DNA from: Deltaproteobacteria bacterium
GTDB taxonomy: Bacteria > Desulfobacterota > Desulfobulbia > Desulfobulbales > Desulfurivibrionaceae
DNA: 64,000 nucleotides
Reading direction: 5' to 3'
Assembly (NCBI GenBank): GCA_021802645.1
Contig: JAJZRO010000001.1
Location: 62,001 to 126,000 of the forward strand
In this document: positions 53,338-64,000 of the stretch, in pieces
How the letters are laid out: every line of letters begins with the position of its first letter
Numbering within the stretch: position 1 is the stretch's first letter
Notes under the pieces: generated by a model
Seen by the model: the letters and a program-made list of their open reading frames with translations, nothing else
Told to the model about the DNA's origin: nothing
Databases searched by the model: none
Translations under genes and position numbers: made by a program

Positions 53338-55161
53338 TCACTCCCCCTTCGCCTGCTGCGCCCCGCCGCCGTTGTTGAACTGCAAGGCGTGGAGATGGGC
53401 GTAGAAGCCCTGCTGCGCCAACAGTTCCTGGTGCGTACCCTGCTCGACGATGCGGCCATGGTCGAGCACGACAATGCGATGCGCCCGCCGCACCGTGGAA
53501 AGCCGGTGGGCGATGACGATACAGGTGCGACCGGCCATGGTGGCGGCGATGGCCCGGTCGACCATGATCTCGGTCTCGGAATCGATGTTGGCGGTGGCCT
53601 CGTCGAGCACCAGAATGCACGGGTCGCGCGCCAGCACCCGGGCAAAGGCCAGCAATTGACGCTGGCCGGCGGCGAGCCCGACCCCGCCCTCCCCGATCCG
53701 GGCGTCGAGGCCGCCAGGCAGCTGCGCCACGAGCCCACCGAGTTGCGCCTCCTCCACCACCTCCGCCAGCCGCGCCGCTTCCACCTCGCGGCCAAGGAGG
53801 ATGTTGTCGCGCAGCGTGCCGGGCACCACGAAGACCTCCTGCATGATGAGGCCGATCTGCTCCCGGAGAGCCGTTGGCTCGAATTCCCTGAGGTCGATGC
53901 CGTCAAGCCGGACCGCGCCCACCTGCGGATCGTGGAAGCGTTCGAGCAGGTTGATCACCGTGCTCTTGCCGGCCCCGGTGGCGCCGACCAAGGCAACGGT
54001 TTCTCCCGGCGCCACCTCAAAGCTGATCTCCCGCAGCACCGGCTTTGCCGGGTCGTAGCCAAAGGTCACCCCCGCAAAGCTGATGGCACCGCGGACCGAC
54101 ACCACGGTCTTGGGCCGCGCCGCCAACGGCATGGCGGATTCGCGGTCGAGCAGCTCGAAAATCCGCTCACCCGAGGCCAGAGCCGATTGGATCACCGAGG
54201 ATTTCTGGGACAACTCGCGCAACGGCTGGAAAAAGAGGCGCAGGTACGAAAGAAAGGCGACCAGCACGCCAATGGTCATGCGGCCGGCCATGATCTCATG
54301 GCCGCCGAACCAGATGACCCCGGCAATGCCCAGGGAGTTGAGCAGGTCCACCGCCGGCATGAAGACCCCGAATATCCGGATCTGCCGCAGGGTGTCCGCC
54401 AGATACTCCTCGTTGACCGCGGCGAACTTGGCGCGGGCGTCCGCCTCGCGGCCAAAGAGCTGCAACACCGTCACCCCGGAGAGCGCTTCCTGCAGAAAGG
54501 CGTTGATGCGGGCCAGGCCGGTACGGATGGCGCGGAAGGCATCGCGGGCCAGACGGCTGAACCAGAAGGTATGGAGCAGCAGGAGTGGCAGCAGGCAGAG
54601 CATCAGCAGGGCCAGTCGCCAGTTGAGCCAGAAGAGCATGGCGAGGATGCCGACAAAGGTCAGGGCATCGTTGAAGACGGTGACGATCACCGAGGTGAAC
54701 ATCTCGTACAGATTCTGGATATCGTTGGTGACGCGGGTCACCAGCTTGCCGGTGGGCTGATCCTGGAAAAAGGCGAGGTCGAGCCGCAGCAGATGGCGGA
54801 AGAGGCGCTGGCGCACCTGCTGCATGATCGACTGGCCGGTGCGCTCGAGCACCTTGACCTGGAAAAAGTTGGCCCCGAAGCCGCCGAAGGCGACCACGGC
54901 AAAGAGCGCGGCCATCTGGAGCAGGCCGCCGAGGCGGTCGGCGATCGGCAAGGTGCGGTTGACGATATAATGGTCCACCGCCAGCCGCACCAGATAGGGG
55001 ATGGCCAGCGTGGCGCCGGTCACCGCGAAGGAGAGCAGCACCGCCACCAGCACCCACGGCCAGTACGGACCGGCGAAACCGATCAGCCGCCGCCACAACC
55101 GCAACTCGCGGCCGCCGGCCAGATGGCCCTCCTCGAAGTAGCCGAAGTCATGCGGCTGCAT
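53338..55161 (-). CDS. ABC exporter, second half (MdlB/YheH-like)
   Basis: 607 residues from the ATG at 55161 (GGGAGG upstream): six membrane helices (about 25-320) and an ATPase domain with Walker A GATGAGKST, a divergent signature LAAGQRQLLAFARVL instead of LSGGQ, Walker B ILVLDEATANID and H-loop IAHRLSTVRR. The degenerate signature with the normal Walker B is typical of one half of a heterodimeric exporter. It overlaps the partner gene by 14 bases. Substrate unknown. Confidence 0.9.
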   Translation of the reverse strand: MQPHDFGYFEEGHLAGGRELRLWRRLIGFAGPYWPWVLVAVLLSFAVTGATLAIPYLVRLAVDHYIVNRTLPIADRLGGLLQMAALFAVVAFGGFGANFFQVKVLERTGQSIMQQVRQRLFRHLLRLDLAFFQDQPTGKLVTRVTNDIQNLYEMFTSVIVTVFNDALTFVGILAMLFWLNWRLALLMLCLLPLLLLHTFWFSRLARDAFRAIRTGLARINAFLQEALSGVTVLQLFGREADARAKFAAVNEEYLADTLRQIRIFGVFMPAVDLLNSLGIAGVIWFGGHEIMAGRMTIGVLVAFLSYLRLFFQPLRELSQKSSVIQSALASGERIFELLDRESAMPLAARPKTVVSVRGAISFAGVTFGYDPAKPVLREISFEVAPGETVALVGATGAGKSTVINLLERFHDPQVGAVRLDGIDLREFEPTALREQIGLIMQEVFVVPGTLRDNILLGREVEAARLAEVVEEAQLGGLVAQLPGGLDARIGEGGVGLAAGQRQLLAFARVLARDPCILVLDEATANIDSETEIMVDRAIAATMAGRTCIVIAHRLSTVRRAHRIVVLDHGRIVEQGTHQELLAQQGFYAHLHALQFNNGGGAQQAKGE

Positions 55162-56971
55162 GGCCCGCCTCCCCGGTTGCCTCTTCCATGCGTTGGAAGG
55201 CATAAATGGTGGCGTAGAAACGATTCTGCGCCAACAGCTCGGCATGAGTGCCTGCCGCCACCAGCCGGCCGTTGTCGAAAACCAGGATGCGGTCGGCATA
55301 CTGGAGCGGCGCCAGCCGGTGCGAGACGATGAGGCAGGTGCGGCCAGCCAGATACTCCCGCAAGGCAAGGACAATGTGCTGCTCGGTTTCGAGATCCACT
55401 GCCGCCAGGCCGTCGTCGATGATGAGCACCGGTCGGTCGAGCAGCAGGGCCCGCGCCAGGGCCAGCCGCTGCCGCTGGCCGCCTGACAGCCTCACCCCTT
55501 TTTCGCCCACCCGCGTCTGGTAGCCTTGGGGCATGGCGAGAATCTCCTCATGGATCGCCGCGGTCCGCGCTACCCGCTCGATGGCCTCCTGGCTGGCCGC
55601 CGGATTGCCCAGAGCGATATTGGCGGCAATGGTGTCGGAGAAGACCGTCACCTCCTGGGGCACATAGGCGATCCGCTCGCGCAACGCCGCCACCGGCAGA
55701 GTGTTGGCATCACGGCCGCCCATCAAGAGCATGCCGTCCGCCACCGGATAGAGGCGGGCAATGAGCTGGCAAAGGGTCGATTTGCCGGCGCCGGTGCGGC
55801 CCACGATCCCGGTGATCCCCTGGCCGAACTCGACGCTCACCTCGCGCAGCGCCGGCTGTCCCTGGCCGGGATAGGTAAAGGTGAGGTTGCGCAAGATGAT
55901 GGCGCCGGCCAGGGATGCCGGGCCGGTGGCGACCGGTTCCGGCAGGGCGGGACGGGCCGCCAGCACCTCGTTGATCCGCTCCAGGGCAATGACCCCGCGC
56001 TGGAAGAGGTTGAAGACCCAGCCCAAAGCCATCATCGGCCAGGTCAGCATGAGCAGGTAGGAGAGAAAGGCGACGAAGTCGCCGGTGGAGATGGCGCCGG
56101 TCACCGTCAGCCGGCCGCCATAGACCACCACGATGAGCAGACTGAGGTTGCCCACCAGCCCGGAGGCCGGGAAAAGGATGCCCTGCACGGTGGCCAGCCG
56201 CAGGTTGTCCCGCACGTACTCCTCGCCCAGCTTGCCGAAACGCGCGCCCTGCGCCTCTTCCTGCGTGAAGGCCTTGTACAGCGGAATAAAGGCGAAGGTG
56301 GAGCGGGCGAATTCGGTCATGCGGGAAAACTGCTCCTGCACCTTGTGGAAACGCTGATGGACCCTGGCGGAGAGCACCTTGGTGGTAAGGGCCAGGAACG
56401 GCATCGGCGTCAGGGTCAGCAGGGCCAGCAGCGGATGGATGTAGAGCATGAAGCAAAAGGCGGCGATGGTCATCACCACCGCATCCACCGCCGCCACCAC
56501 CCCCATACCGGCGGCGAGCTGCACCGCGGCGAGATCGTTGGTGGCGAGCGCCATGGTGGCGCCCACCGGATGGCGACCGAAGAAGAGGCGGTCCAAGGTG
56601 AGGAGGTGGCCGAAGAGCCACTCGCGGATATCCCGTTCCACCAGCCGTGAAAAGCCGAGAATCAACGTCCGCCAGACAAAGCGGCAACCGGCGACGACAA
56701 GGGCCAGCGCGACCACCGCCCCGGCCAGCCGGGCCAACAACGGATTGGTGGCGGTCCCGGCGCTGAGGCTGTCCACCGCCCGCTTGATGAAGCGGGGCAC
56801 CAGCAGTTGCAGAAAATCGACCCCGATGAGGGCGGCGAGGCCGACCGTGAGCCGCCAGCGGTAGCGGCGCAGCAGCGGCCGCAGCAACCGCAAGGCCTGA
56901 AGCGCCCTGCCGCGCAACTGCCCCGGCGCCGAGGCAAAGCTGCCGGCAGGGCCTGCGTGGTGACCGCGCAT
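55148..56971 (-). CDS. ABC exporter, first half (MdlA-like, degenerate Walker B)
   Basis: 607 residues from the ATG at 56971, five bases after the stop of the DUF1566 gene. Six membrane helices (about 30-310), Walker A GRTGAGKST, intact signature RLSGGQRQRLALARAL, but Walker B reads LIIDDGLAAVD, with Asp in place of the catalytic Glu. This, with the altered signature of the partner, means one of the two ATP sites is non-hydrolytic, as in TM287/288-type exporters. The start has no strong ribosome site and could lie a little downstream. Confidence 0.88.
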   Translation of the reverse strand: MRGHHAGPAGSFASAPGQLRGRALQALRLLRPLLRRYRWRLTVGLAALIGVDFLQLLVPRFIKRAVDSLSAGTATNPLLARLAGAVVALALVVAGCRFVWRTLILGFSRLVERDIREWLFGHLLTLDRLFFGRHPVGATMALATNDLAAVQLAAGMGVVAAVDAVVMTIAAFCFMLYIHPLLALLTLTPMPFLALTTKVLSARVHQRFHKVQEQFSRMTEFARSTFAFIPLYKAFTQEEAQGARFGKLGEEYVRDNLRLATVQGILFPASGLVGNLSLLIVVVYGGRLTVTGAISTGDFVAFLSYLLMLTWPMMALGWVFNLFQRGVIALERINEVLAARPALPEPVATGPASLAGAIILRNLTFTYPGQGQPALREVSVEFGQGITGIVGRTGAGKSTLCQLIARLYPVADGMLLMGGRDANTLPVAALRERIAYVPQEVTVFSDTIAANIALGNPAASQEAIERVARTAAIHEEILAMPQGYQTRVGEKGVRLSGGQRQRLALARALLLDRPVLIIDDGLAAVDLETEQHIVLALREYLAGRTCLIVSHRLAPLQYADRILVFDNGRLVAAGTHAELLAQNRFYATIYAFQRMEEATGEAGHAAA

Positions 56972-56975
56972 CCGC

Positions 56976-57911
56976 CTATGCCGTCCGGCACAAGCGGCCA
57001 AAGCCGCCCGGAATAGTGCCCGAGGCCCAGAAGACGGAGCCCTGCTTGAAGTCGATGAACCAGTAGCCGCCGGGCTTGCGTTCGTCGGCCAGGAAGATGA
57101 AGGGTTGCTCCCGCGAGAAGCAGGGGTGGAGATGGAGCCCCTTGGCATTCTGTTGCGGCGTGAGCAGGGCCAGGGCCTCCTCCATGGTGGGCAACCGCCA
57201 GTCGGCATGGCCCGCGAATGCGGCGGCATTCTGCGCCTGCACATAGGCGGCCACATGGCGGTGGGTGGTGAGGTCGCAGCCGCCGCGCTGCCACATGACG
57301 CCGGAAACCCGCTCGGTCACGGTGAGGCCATCGTTGTTGTCGATGAGCGAGTGGGCAAAGGTGCCGGTGGGGTTGTGCTGGGTCTCGAAGAAGTTGTAGC
57401 TGCGGACGATGCCGGCCACCTCCTCCTCGCGGATAAAGGCAGGCGCATGGCGCAGGGCAATCGGCGTCACTGCCGGCAAAGCGGCATCCTTGCCCGGCAG
57501 GCCGGTGGCCAACTCCTCGGCCGGGATATTGCTCTCCACCGGCACCACCTTGCTGGCGTCGCCCGGCTCCAGCACCTCCTTGACGATCCACTCTTTCAAG
57601 GCCGCGTCCACGGCATAACTTTTGTCCAGAAGCGCCTTGCCCTGGCTGGCCACGCAGGCGTCGATCATGGCCTGGGGCGCGAGGACCTGGGCCAGCACCC
57701 GGGCGTACTTGATGCCGCGCTCCATGAGGAGCACCTTGGCCGGCGCCTCCCAGGCGTCGATGTAGAAGTAGTAGTAGCGCTCCCGCTTGTTGCGGACCCG
57801 CACCTTGCCGCCCCAGCTCTCGAAGATGCCGAAGGTGTCGGCCGGGGTGATGTCCCAGTCGATGATGAGCGCTGGCTGGCTGGCGAGTCCGAGCTGTTCA
57901 CACAATCCCAT
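56976..57911 (-). CDS. DUF1566 (Lcl-C) domain protein
   Basis: 311 residues from the ATG at 57911, chosen because AGAGG lies 8 bases upstream. The C-terminal half matches DUF1566, with WQRGGCDLTTH, ADWRLPTMEEALALL, the aromatic GYWFIDFKQG and FGRLCRTA. The N-terminal half (TPADTFGIFESWGGKVRVRNKRERYYYFYID) looks like a separate domain. No signal peptide. Heads the operon with the ABC exporter; role unknown. Confidence 0.75.
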   Translation of the reverse strand: MGLCEQLGLASQPALIIDWDITPADTFGIFESWGGKVRVRNKRERYYYFYIDAWEAPAKVLLMERGIKYARVLAQVLAPQAMIDACVASQGKALLDKSYAVDAALKEWIVKEVLEPGDASKVVPVESNIPAEELATGLPGKDAALPAVTPIALRHAPAFIREEEVAGIVRSYNFFETQHNPTGTFAHSLIDNNDGLTVTERVSGVMWQRGGCDLTTHRHVAAYVQAQNAAAFAGHADWRLPTMEEALALLTPQQNAKGLHLHPCFSREQPFIFLADERKPGGYWFIDFKQGSVFWASGTIPGGFGRLCRTA

Positions 57912-58148
57912 AGGGTGCACCTCTGCGGTTGTGGTTGGTCGATGCGACTCTCTTTCAGGGTACTCTATGCATCATCCCGAACAAGGCAAATTTTTTCATG
58001 GCGAAGCGGCCGCACACAAACCAACGATGGACTTTTGCCACGTTGCCTGTGTATGTTGCACCAACAGGGTGGGCGGATGATACGGTTCGGGTTTCTCCGT
58101 CTTTTGGATAAGCAAACCCATGGGAGCCACTGAGCCTTTTATCTAACG

Positions 58149-58874
58149 ATGGACAAAGATATTAGATTCGTCGCCCATATCGACATTCTCGGAATGTCGG
58201 CGATAGTGAGAAAAGATGCAGACCAAGCGTGGAGTATGCTGTCTGAGTTGGTGTCTGTTAAAGACGAAATCAGCAACTACGCGATCGAGTTTCTTCACTC
58301 TAGCGAAAGAGTAGCACTTTCTGCAGCAATCCATACAGCAACATTCTCGGACACGATTATTCTATTTACAGAAGGCTCGTCCGATACGGAGCTGCGCTGC
58401 ATGGTTATCGCGGTTACCGAGATTGTCCATAAAGCGATGTGTCGTTGCGTCCCTGTCCGGGCTGGGTTGGCCTTAGGTCGGTTCTTCTTCAACCTTGCCC
58501 GGTCAATGTACGCGGGGCCAGCACTGATAGAGGCTTATCGTGTTGGAGAGTCGGCGAAATGGCTCGGAATCACCTTGGGTCAGTCGGTCCAGGGAAGGGC
58601 CATAGCGCTCGGGATGAAAAGCCTGGGAAGTGATGTCATTATTGAGTGGCCCGTCCCCGTGAAGGCAGGCGTAGAACACCAGTTCGTAGTGAATTGGCCT
58701 GCGGTCGTGGCTCACGATTTCACTATCAAGCCACCGATATCGGTTTCGCAATTCTATGCCGGCTTTGAAAGCGCCTTCGGCCCCTTTGACACGCTAACGC
58801 CAGAAGTGAGGGCTAAGTACGAAAATACAGTTGAGTTCATAAATGCGCAGTTGCGGCGGTACGCACAGGTCTAA
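58149..58874 (+). CDS. Nucleotide-cyclase-like protein of accessory type
   Basis: 241 residues. The pattern VAHIDILGMSAIV near the start, FSDTIILFT in the middle and VPVRAGLALGRFF later recalls class III nucleotide cyclase homology domains (a metal-binding Asp in the first strand and a second Asp in the hairpin), but the fold is only suggested and activity is not shown. Base composition is noticeably less GC-rich than the surrounding genes, and codon usage differs, so the gene is probably acquired. It stands alone before a toxin-antitoxin pair. A defence or signalling role is possible. Confidence 0.55.
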   Translation: MDKDIRFVAHIDILGMSAIVRKDADQAWSMLSELVSVKDEISNYAIEFLHSSERVALSAAIHTATFSDTIILFTEGSSDTELRCMVIAVTEIVHKAMCRCVPVRAGLALGRFFFNLARSMYAGPALIEAYRVGESAKWLGITLGQSVQGRAIALGMKSLGSDVIIEWPVPVKAGVEHQFVVNWPAVVAHDFTIKPPISVSQFYAGFESAFGPFDTLTPEVRAKYENTVEFINAQLRRYAQV

Positions 58875-58911
58875 CAACAAACGCTTAAAGAGCGGCCTAA
58901 AGCAGAGCATA

Positions 58912-59055
58912 CTATCGATACACCGCATCATGGCTGCCGACATCGAGCAGGATGATCTCCTTGTTTGCAATCAGGGTGGTGAGGGTCAGGCGATAGCTGG
59001 AGATGATGCTGATGGCCTGCATACCTTCGAGTTTGCCGCTCAAGGATGCAACAAA
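58912..59055 (-). pseudogene. Remnant of a RelE/StbE-type toxin
   Basis: The translated piece ends SGKLEGMQ, SSYRLTLTTLIANKEII and LLDVGSHDAVYR, the typical C-terminal half of RelE/StbE toxins (GKLEG, YRL and LLDVGSHDEVYR). The N-terminal half is missing and no start or ribosome site exists. It lies directly behind the intact RelE-like toxin at 59075, so an older module was probably eroded here. Confidence 0.6.
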
Positions 59056-59074
59056 GCTACGCAAGGGACCACTC

Positions 59075-59386
59075 CTACCGCTTCTTCTGCAACAGCCGCC
59101 GGGCCACGTCGGCATAGACCTCGAAATCCTCCCGTTTGCCGATGCCGACGACCTCCACTACCACCTCGTCCTCCACAATCCGGTAGACAATGCGGATCGA
59201 CTTCTTGAGCGCATAGAGCTTGTAATAGCCGGTCAGGTCAAAGCCGCGCATGTTCCCGAGCGGCAGGCCGAGATGGGGTGATTCCTCAATCTTCTTGAGC
59301 TGCTTGGCAACCAGCTTCTTGACCGCGCCGTCTAGAGCCCGGAAATCATCGGCCGCCGCCGCGGTGAGCAGCACCTTATAGCGCAA
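59075..59386 (-). CDS. RelE/ParE-type toxin
   Basis: 103 residues from a TTG at 59386 that has AAGGAGGAAGGCC upstream and overlaps the antitoxin stop by 11 bases. Sequence LTAAAADDFRALDGAVKKLVAKQLKKIEE, then GLPLGNMRGFDLTGYYKLYALKKSIRIVYRIV fits the RelE superfamily fold (quoted in part), with basic residues in the strands that contact the ribosome or gyrase. Likely an mRNA interferase or gyrase poison held by the Phd-like partner. Confidence 0.85.
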   Translation of the reverse strand: MRYKVLLTAAAADDFRALDGAVKKLVAKQLKKIEESPHLGLPLGNMRGFDLTGYYKLYALKKSIRIVYRIVEDEVVVEVVGIGKREDFEVYADVARRLLQKKR

Positions 59387-59666
59387 GGCCTTCCTCCTTG
59401 AGGAGGGTGTCCAGCGCAACCCGCTTGCCGGAAGCCTTTTTCCGCTTGGTCACCAGGTCGTAGATTTCAAGATGCTCCACGAACTCGACGATGTCTGCCA
59501 TGTATTCGTATTCCCCCACCGGCAGGATGACCGCAGTGACCTCGTTGTTCCGGACCACGGCAGTCTTCTCCTTCCGGTGCTCGGCAAGGTCGGCCACTAC
59601 CTTGCCGAAGTTTTTTGCCGCCGCAGTGGCGCTGATCATCTCATCCCGCGTAAAGCTTGCCCGCAT
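59376..59666 (-). CDS. Phd/YefM-type antitoxin
   Basis: 96 residues from the ATG at 59666 (AGGAGG 8 bases upstream). N-terminal DNA-binding part ISATAAAKNFGKVVADLAE, then NNEVTAVILPVGEYEYM, and a C-terminal toxin-binding tail (DLVTKRKKASGKRVALDTLL). Known role: represses its operon together with the toxin. It heads the pair, with a palindromic operator 20 bases upstream. Confidence 0.88.
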   Translation of the reverse strand: MRASFTRDEMISATAAAKNFGKVVADLAEHRKEKTAVVRNNEVTAVILPVGEYEYMADIVEFVEHLEIYDLVTKRKKASGKRVALDTLLKEEGLAL

Positions 59667-59687
59667 CGCATTGCCCTCCTGATATTA

Positions 59688-59713
59688 CGTATTATGTTAC
59701 GCAACATAATACG
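59688..59713 (-). promoter_or_regulatory. Palindromic operator of the toxin-antitoxin pair
   Basis: CGTATTATGTT and AACATAATACG are perfect 11-bp arms around ACGC, located 22 bases upstream of the antitoxin start. Such symmetry is expected for Phd-family autoregulation. Confidence 0.75.
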
Positions 59714-59839
59714 CCCAACAGTCACCACTGTCAACCCTGGTTTGCGAAATACTCTGTGTTCTTCTCGGAGATGGACTTTTTCCCTCGTCGCACGGTATGC
59801 TGATGCCAGCAGCCAACCACCACGGCGAGGAGCAGCGGA

Positions 59840-61957
<2,118 letters not shown>

Positions 61958-61960
61958 CGC

Positions 61961-62497
61961 ATGCCAGTTCCCATGACCGCGCCAGCGCTCATTTTCCTGG
62001 GGGATTCACTGATCGAGTTTTACGACTGGCAGGCATGCTTTCCCAATCACGCCGTCGTCAATCTCGGCCAGGCCGGGGAGACGGTGCAGGAACTGCGGCA
62101 GCGGCTCGAGCGCCTGAGCGGCCGCCTCGCGAATCCGATCTGGTTCCTGTTGATGATCGGCACCAACAACGTGGCGATGGAGGATTATGGCTTCCTCGCG
62201 CCCTATCGCGCCGTCGTCGCCACCCTGCGCCAGCGCTACCCGAACGCGGCAGTCCAAGTCACCAGCCTGCTGCCGATGCGGCTGCCGTGGCTCGCCCCGG
62301 ACACCATCCCCCGCCTCAATGAGCGACTCCGCGCGCTGGCCCTGGAACTGGGCGCCGGCTATATCGATGTCCATGGCGCCTTCATGGCGAGCGGACTCGG
62401 CCCGGCCCTCTTCCTTGAAGACGGCGTCCACCTCAGCGAGGCCGGCTATCGGGTCTGGGTCCAAACCCTGCGACCGTTCCTGCCCCCCGTCTCCTAG
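61961..62497 (+). CDS. SGNH/GDSL-type hydrolase
   Basis: 178 residues with the four blocks of the family: FLGDSLIEFYDW (Ser), NLGQAGETVQ (Gly), LLMIGTNNVAM (Asn) and FLEDGVHLSEAGY (Asp and His). No signal peptide; probably an esterase or acyl hydrolase of the platelet-activating-factor type. It begins 3 bases after glgX, so it is co-transcribed. Confidence 0.88.
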   Translation: MPVPMTAPALIFLGDSLIEFYDWQACFPNHAVVNLGQAGETVQELRQRLERLSGRLANPIWFLLMIGTNNVAMEDYGFLAPYRAVVATLRQRYPNAAVQVTSLLPMRLPWLAPDTIPRLNERLRALALELGAGYIDVHGAFMASGLGPALFLEDGVHLSEAGYRVWVQTLRPFLPPVS

Positions 62498-62595
62498 CCG
62501 CCGCGCCGATTCCCCTCGCCGCTGTATATTTTTCGTGCACCGTGAGACAAATTTGTTATAGTAGCCCTCGGACACCATGAGGGAGTTTTACCAAA

Positions 62596-64000
<1,405 letters not shown>

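Noticed and set aside
58868..58895. Third attC site
   Set aside because: Only a left half is seen; no complementary L' and R' boxes within 100 bases.

Overview
The window is GC-rich, densely packed bacterial chromosome. No 16S rRNA, tRNA or ribosomal protein gene is present, so taxonomy rests on gene content: heptaheme c-type cytochromes, selenocysteine (Sec) codons, an SbtA/SbtM selenopeptide locus, NosL-like proteins, RND efflux, copper export and a NifA-type regulator. Together these fit an anaerobic member of the Desulfobacterota (former Deltaproteobacteria, e.g. Desulfobulbales or Desulfuromonadales relatives). That placement is inference.

Layout. 1-3200: an RLAN/ATP-grasp ligase overlapping a GCS2-type glutamate-cysteine ligase homologue, then a ccdAB toxin-antitoxin pair. 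3480-4804: an AT-rich insertion that I read as two integron gene cassettes with their attC sites and no integrase. 4880-9800: an apparently leaderless HigA-like antitoxin, YhcH and YdcZ family genes, two NosL-like proteins, and a VWA-OmpA lipoprotein. 9960-10500: a 19-bp perfect inverted repeat enclosing a small secreted-protein gene. 11000-20290: a same-strand run (DsbD-like, mechanosensitive channel, corA, LapA-like, trxB, Cys-rich secreted protein), DoxX, a pentapeptide-repeat lipoprotein and an NahK-like kinase. 20300-26000: an RND efflux operon. 26200-33860: rhomboid protease, a glutaredoxin-thioredoxin reductase fusion, DJ-1/PfpI protein, a copper P-type ATPase with a frameshift in its N-terminal metal-binding part, an HD-GYP protein and a peroxiredoxin with an in-frame TGA at its active-site Cys position.

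The most notable locus is 34555-37433 (minus strand). A radical SAM/SPASM-like protein resembling SbtM lies near a short gene that reads through three in-frame TGA codons, each in an SG-(TGA) context and each followed at nearly the same distance by a stable hairpin with a G in its small loop. I interpret it as an SbtA-type precursor peptide containing three selenocysteines, with its own promoter, GTG start, strong Shine-Dalgarno (SD) sequence and rho-independent terminator. Stop-to-stop gene calling would miss it. The Sec-peroxiredoxin about 0.8 kb away supports a working selenocysteine system in this organism.

38300-44200 carries nucleotide signalling (GGDEF with I-site) and a NarX/NarL-like two-component pair. 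44460-49421 holds three tandem heptaheme cytochrome genes that look like a patchwork of one another; copies 1 and 3 share a conserved structured leader and all three end in near-identical GA-rich terminators. They are followed by a secreted prenyltransferase-like toroid protein. 50530-57911 has a metallophosphoesterase, a second diguanylate cyclase and a heterodimeric ABC exporter. 58149-59713 is another accessory patch (cyclase-like protein, a RelE-like remnant, a RelE/Phd toxin-antitoxin pair with a palindromic operator). The window ends with glgX, an SGNH hydrolase and a truncated nifA-like gene.
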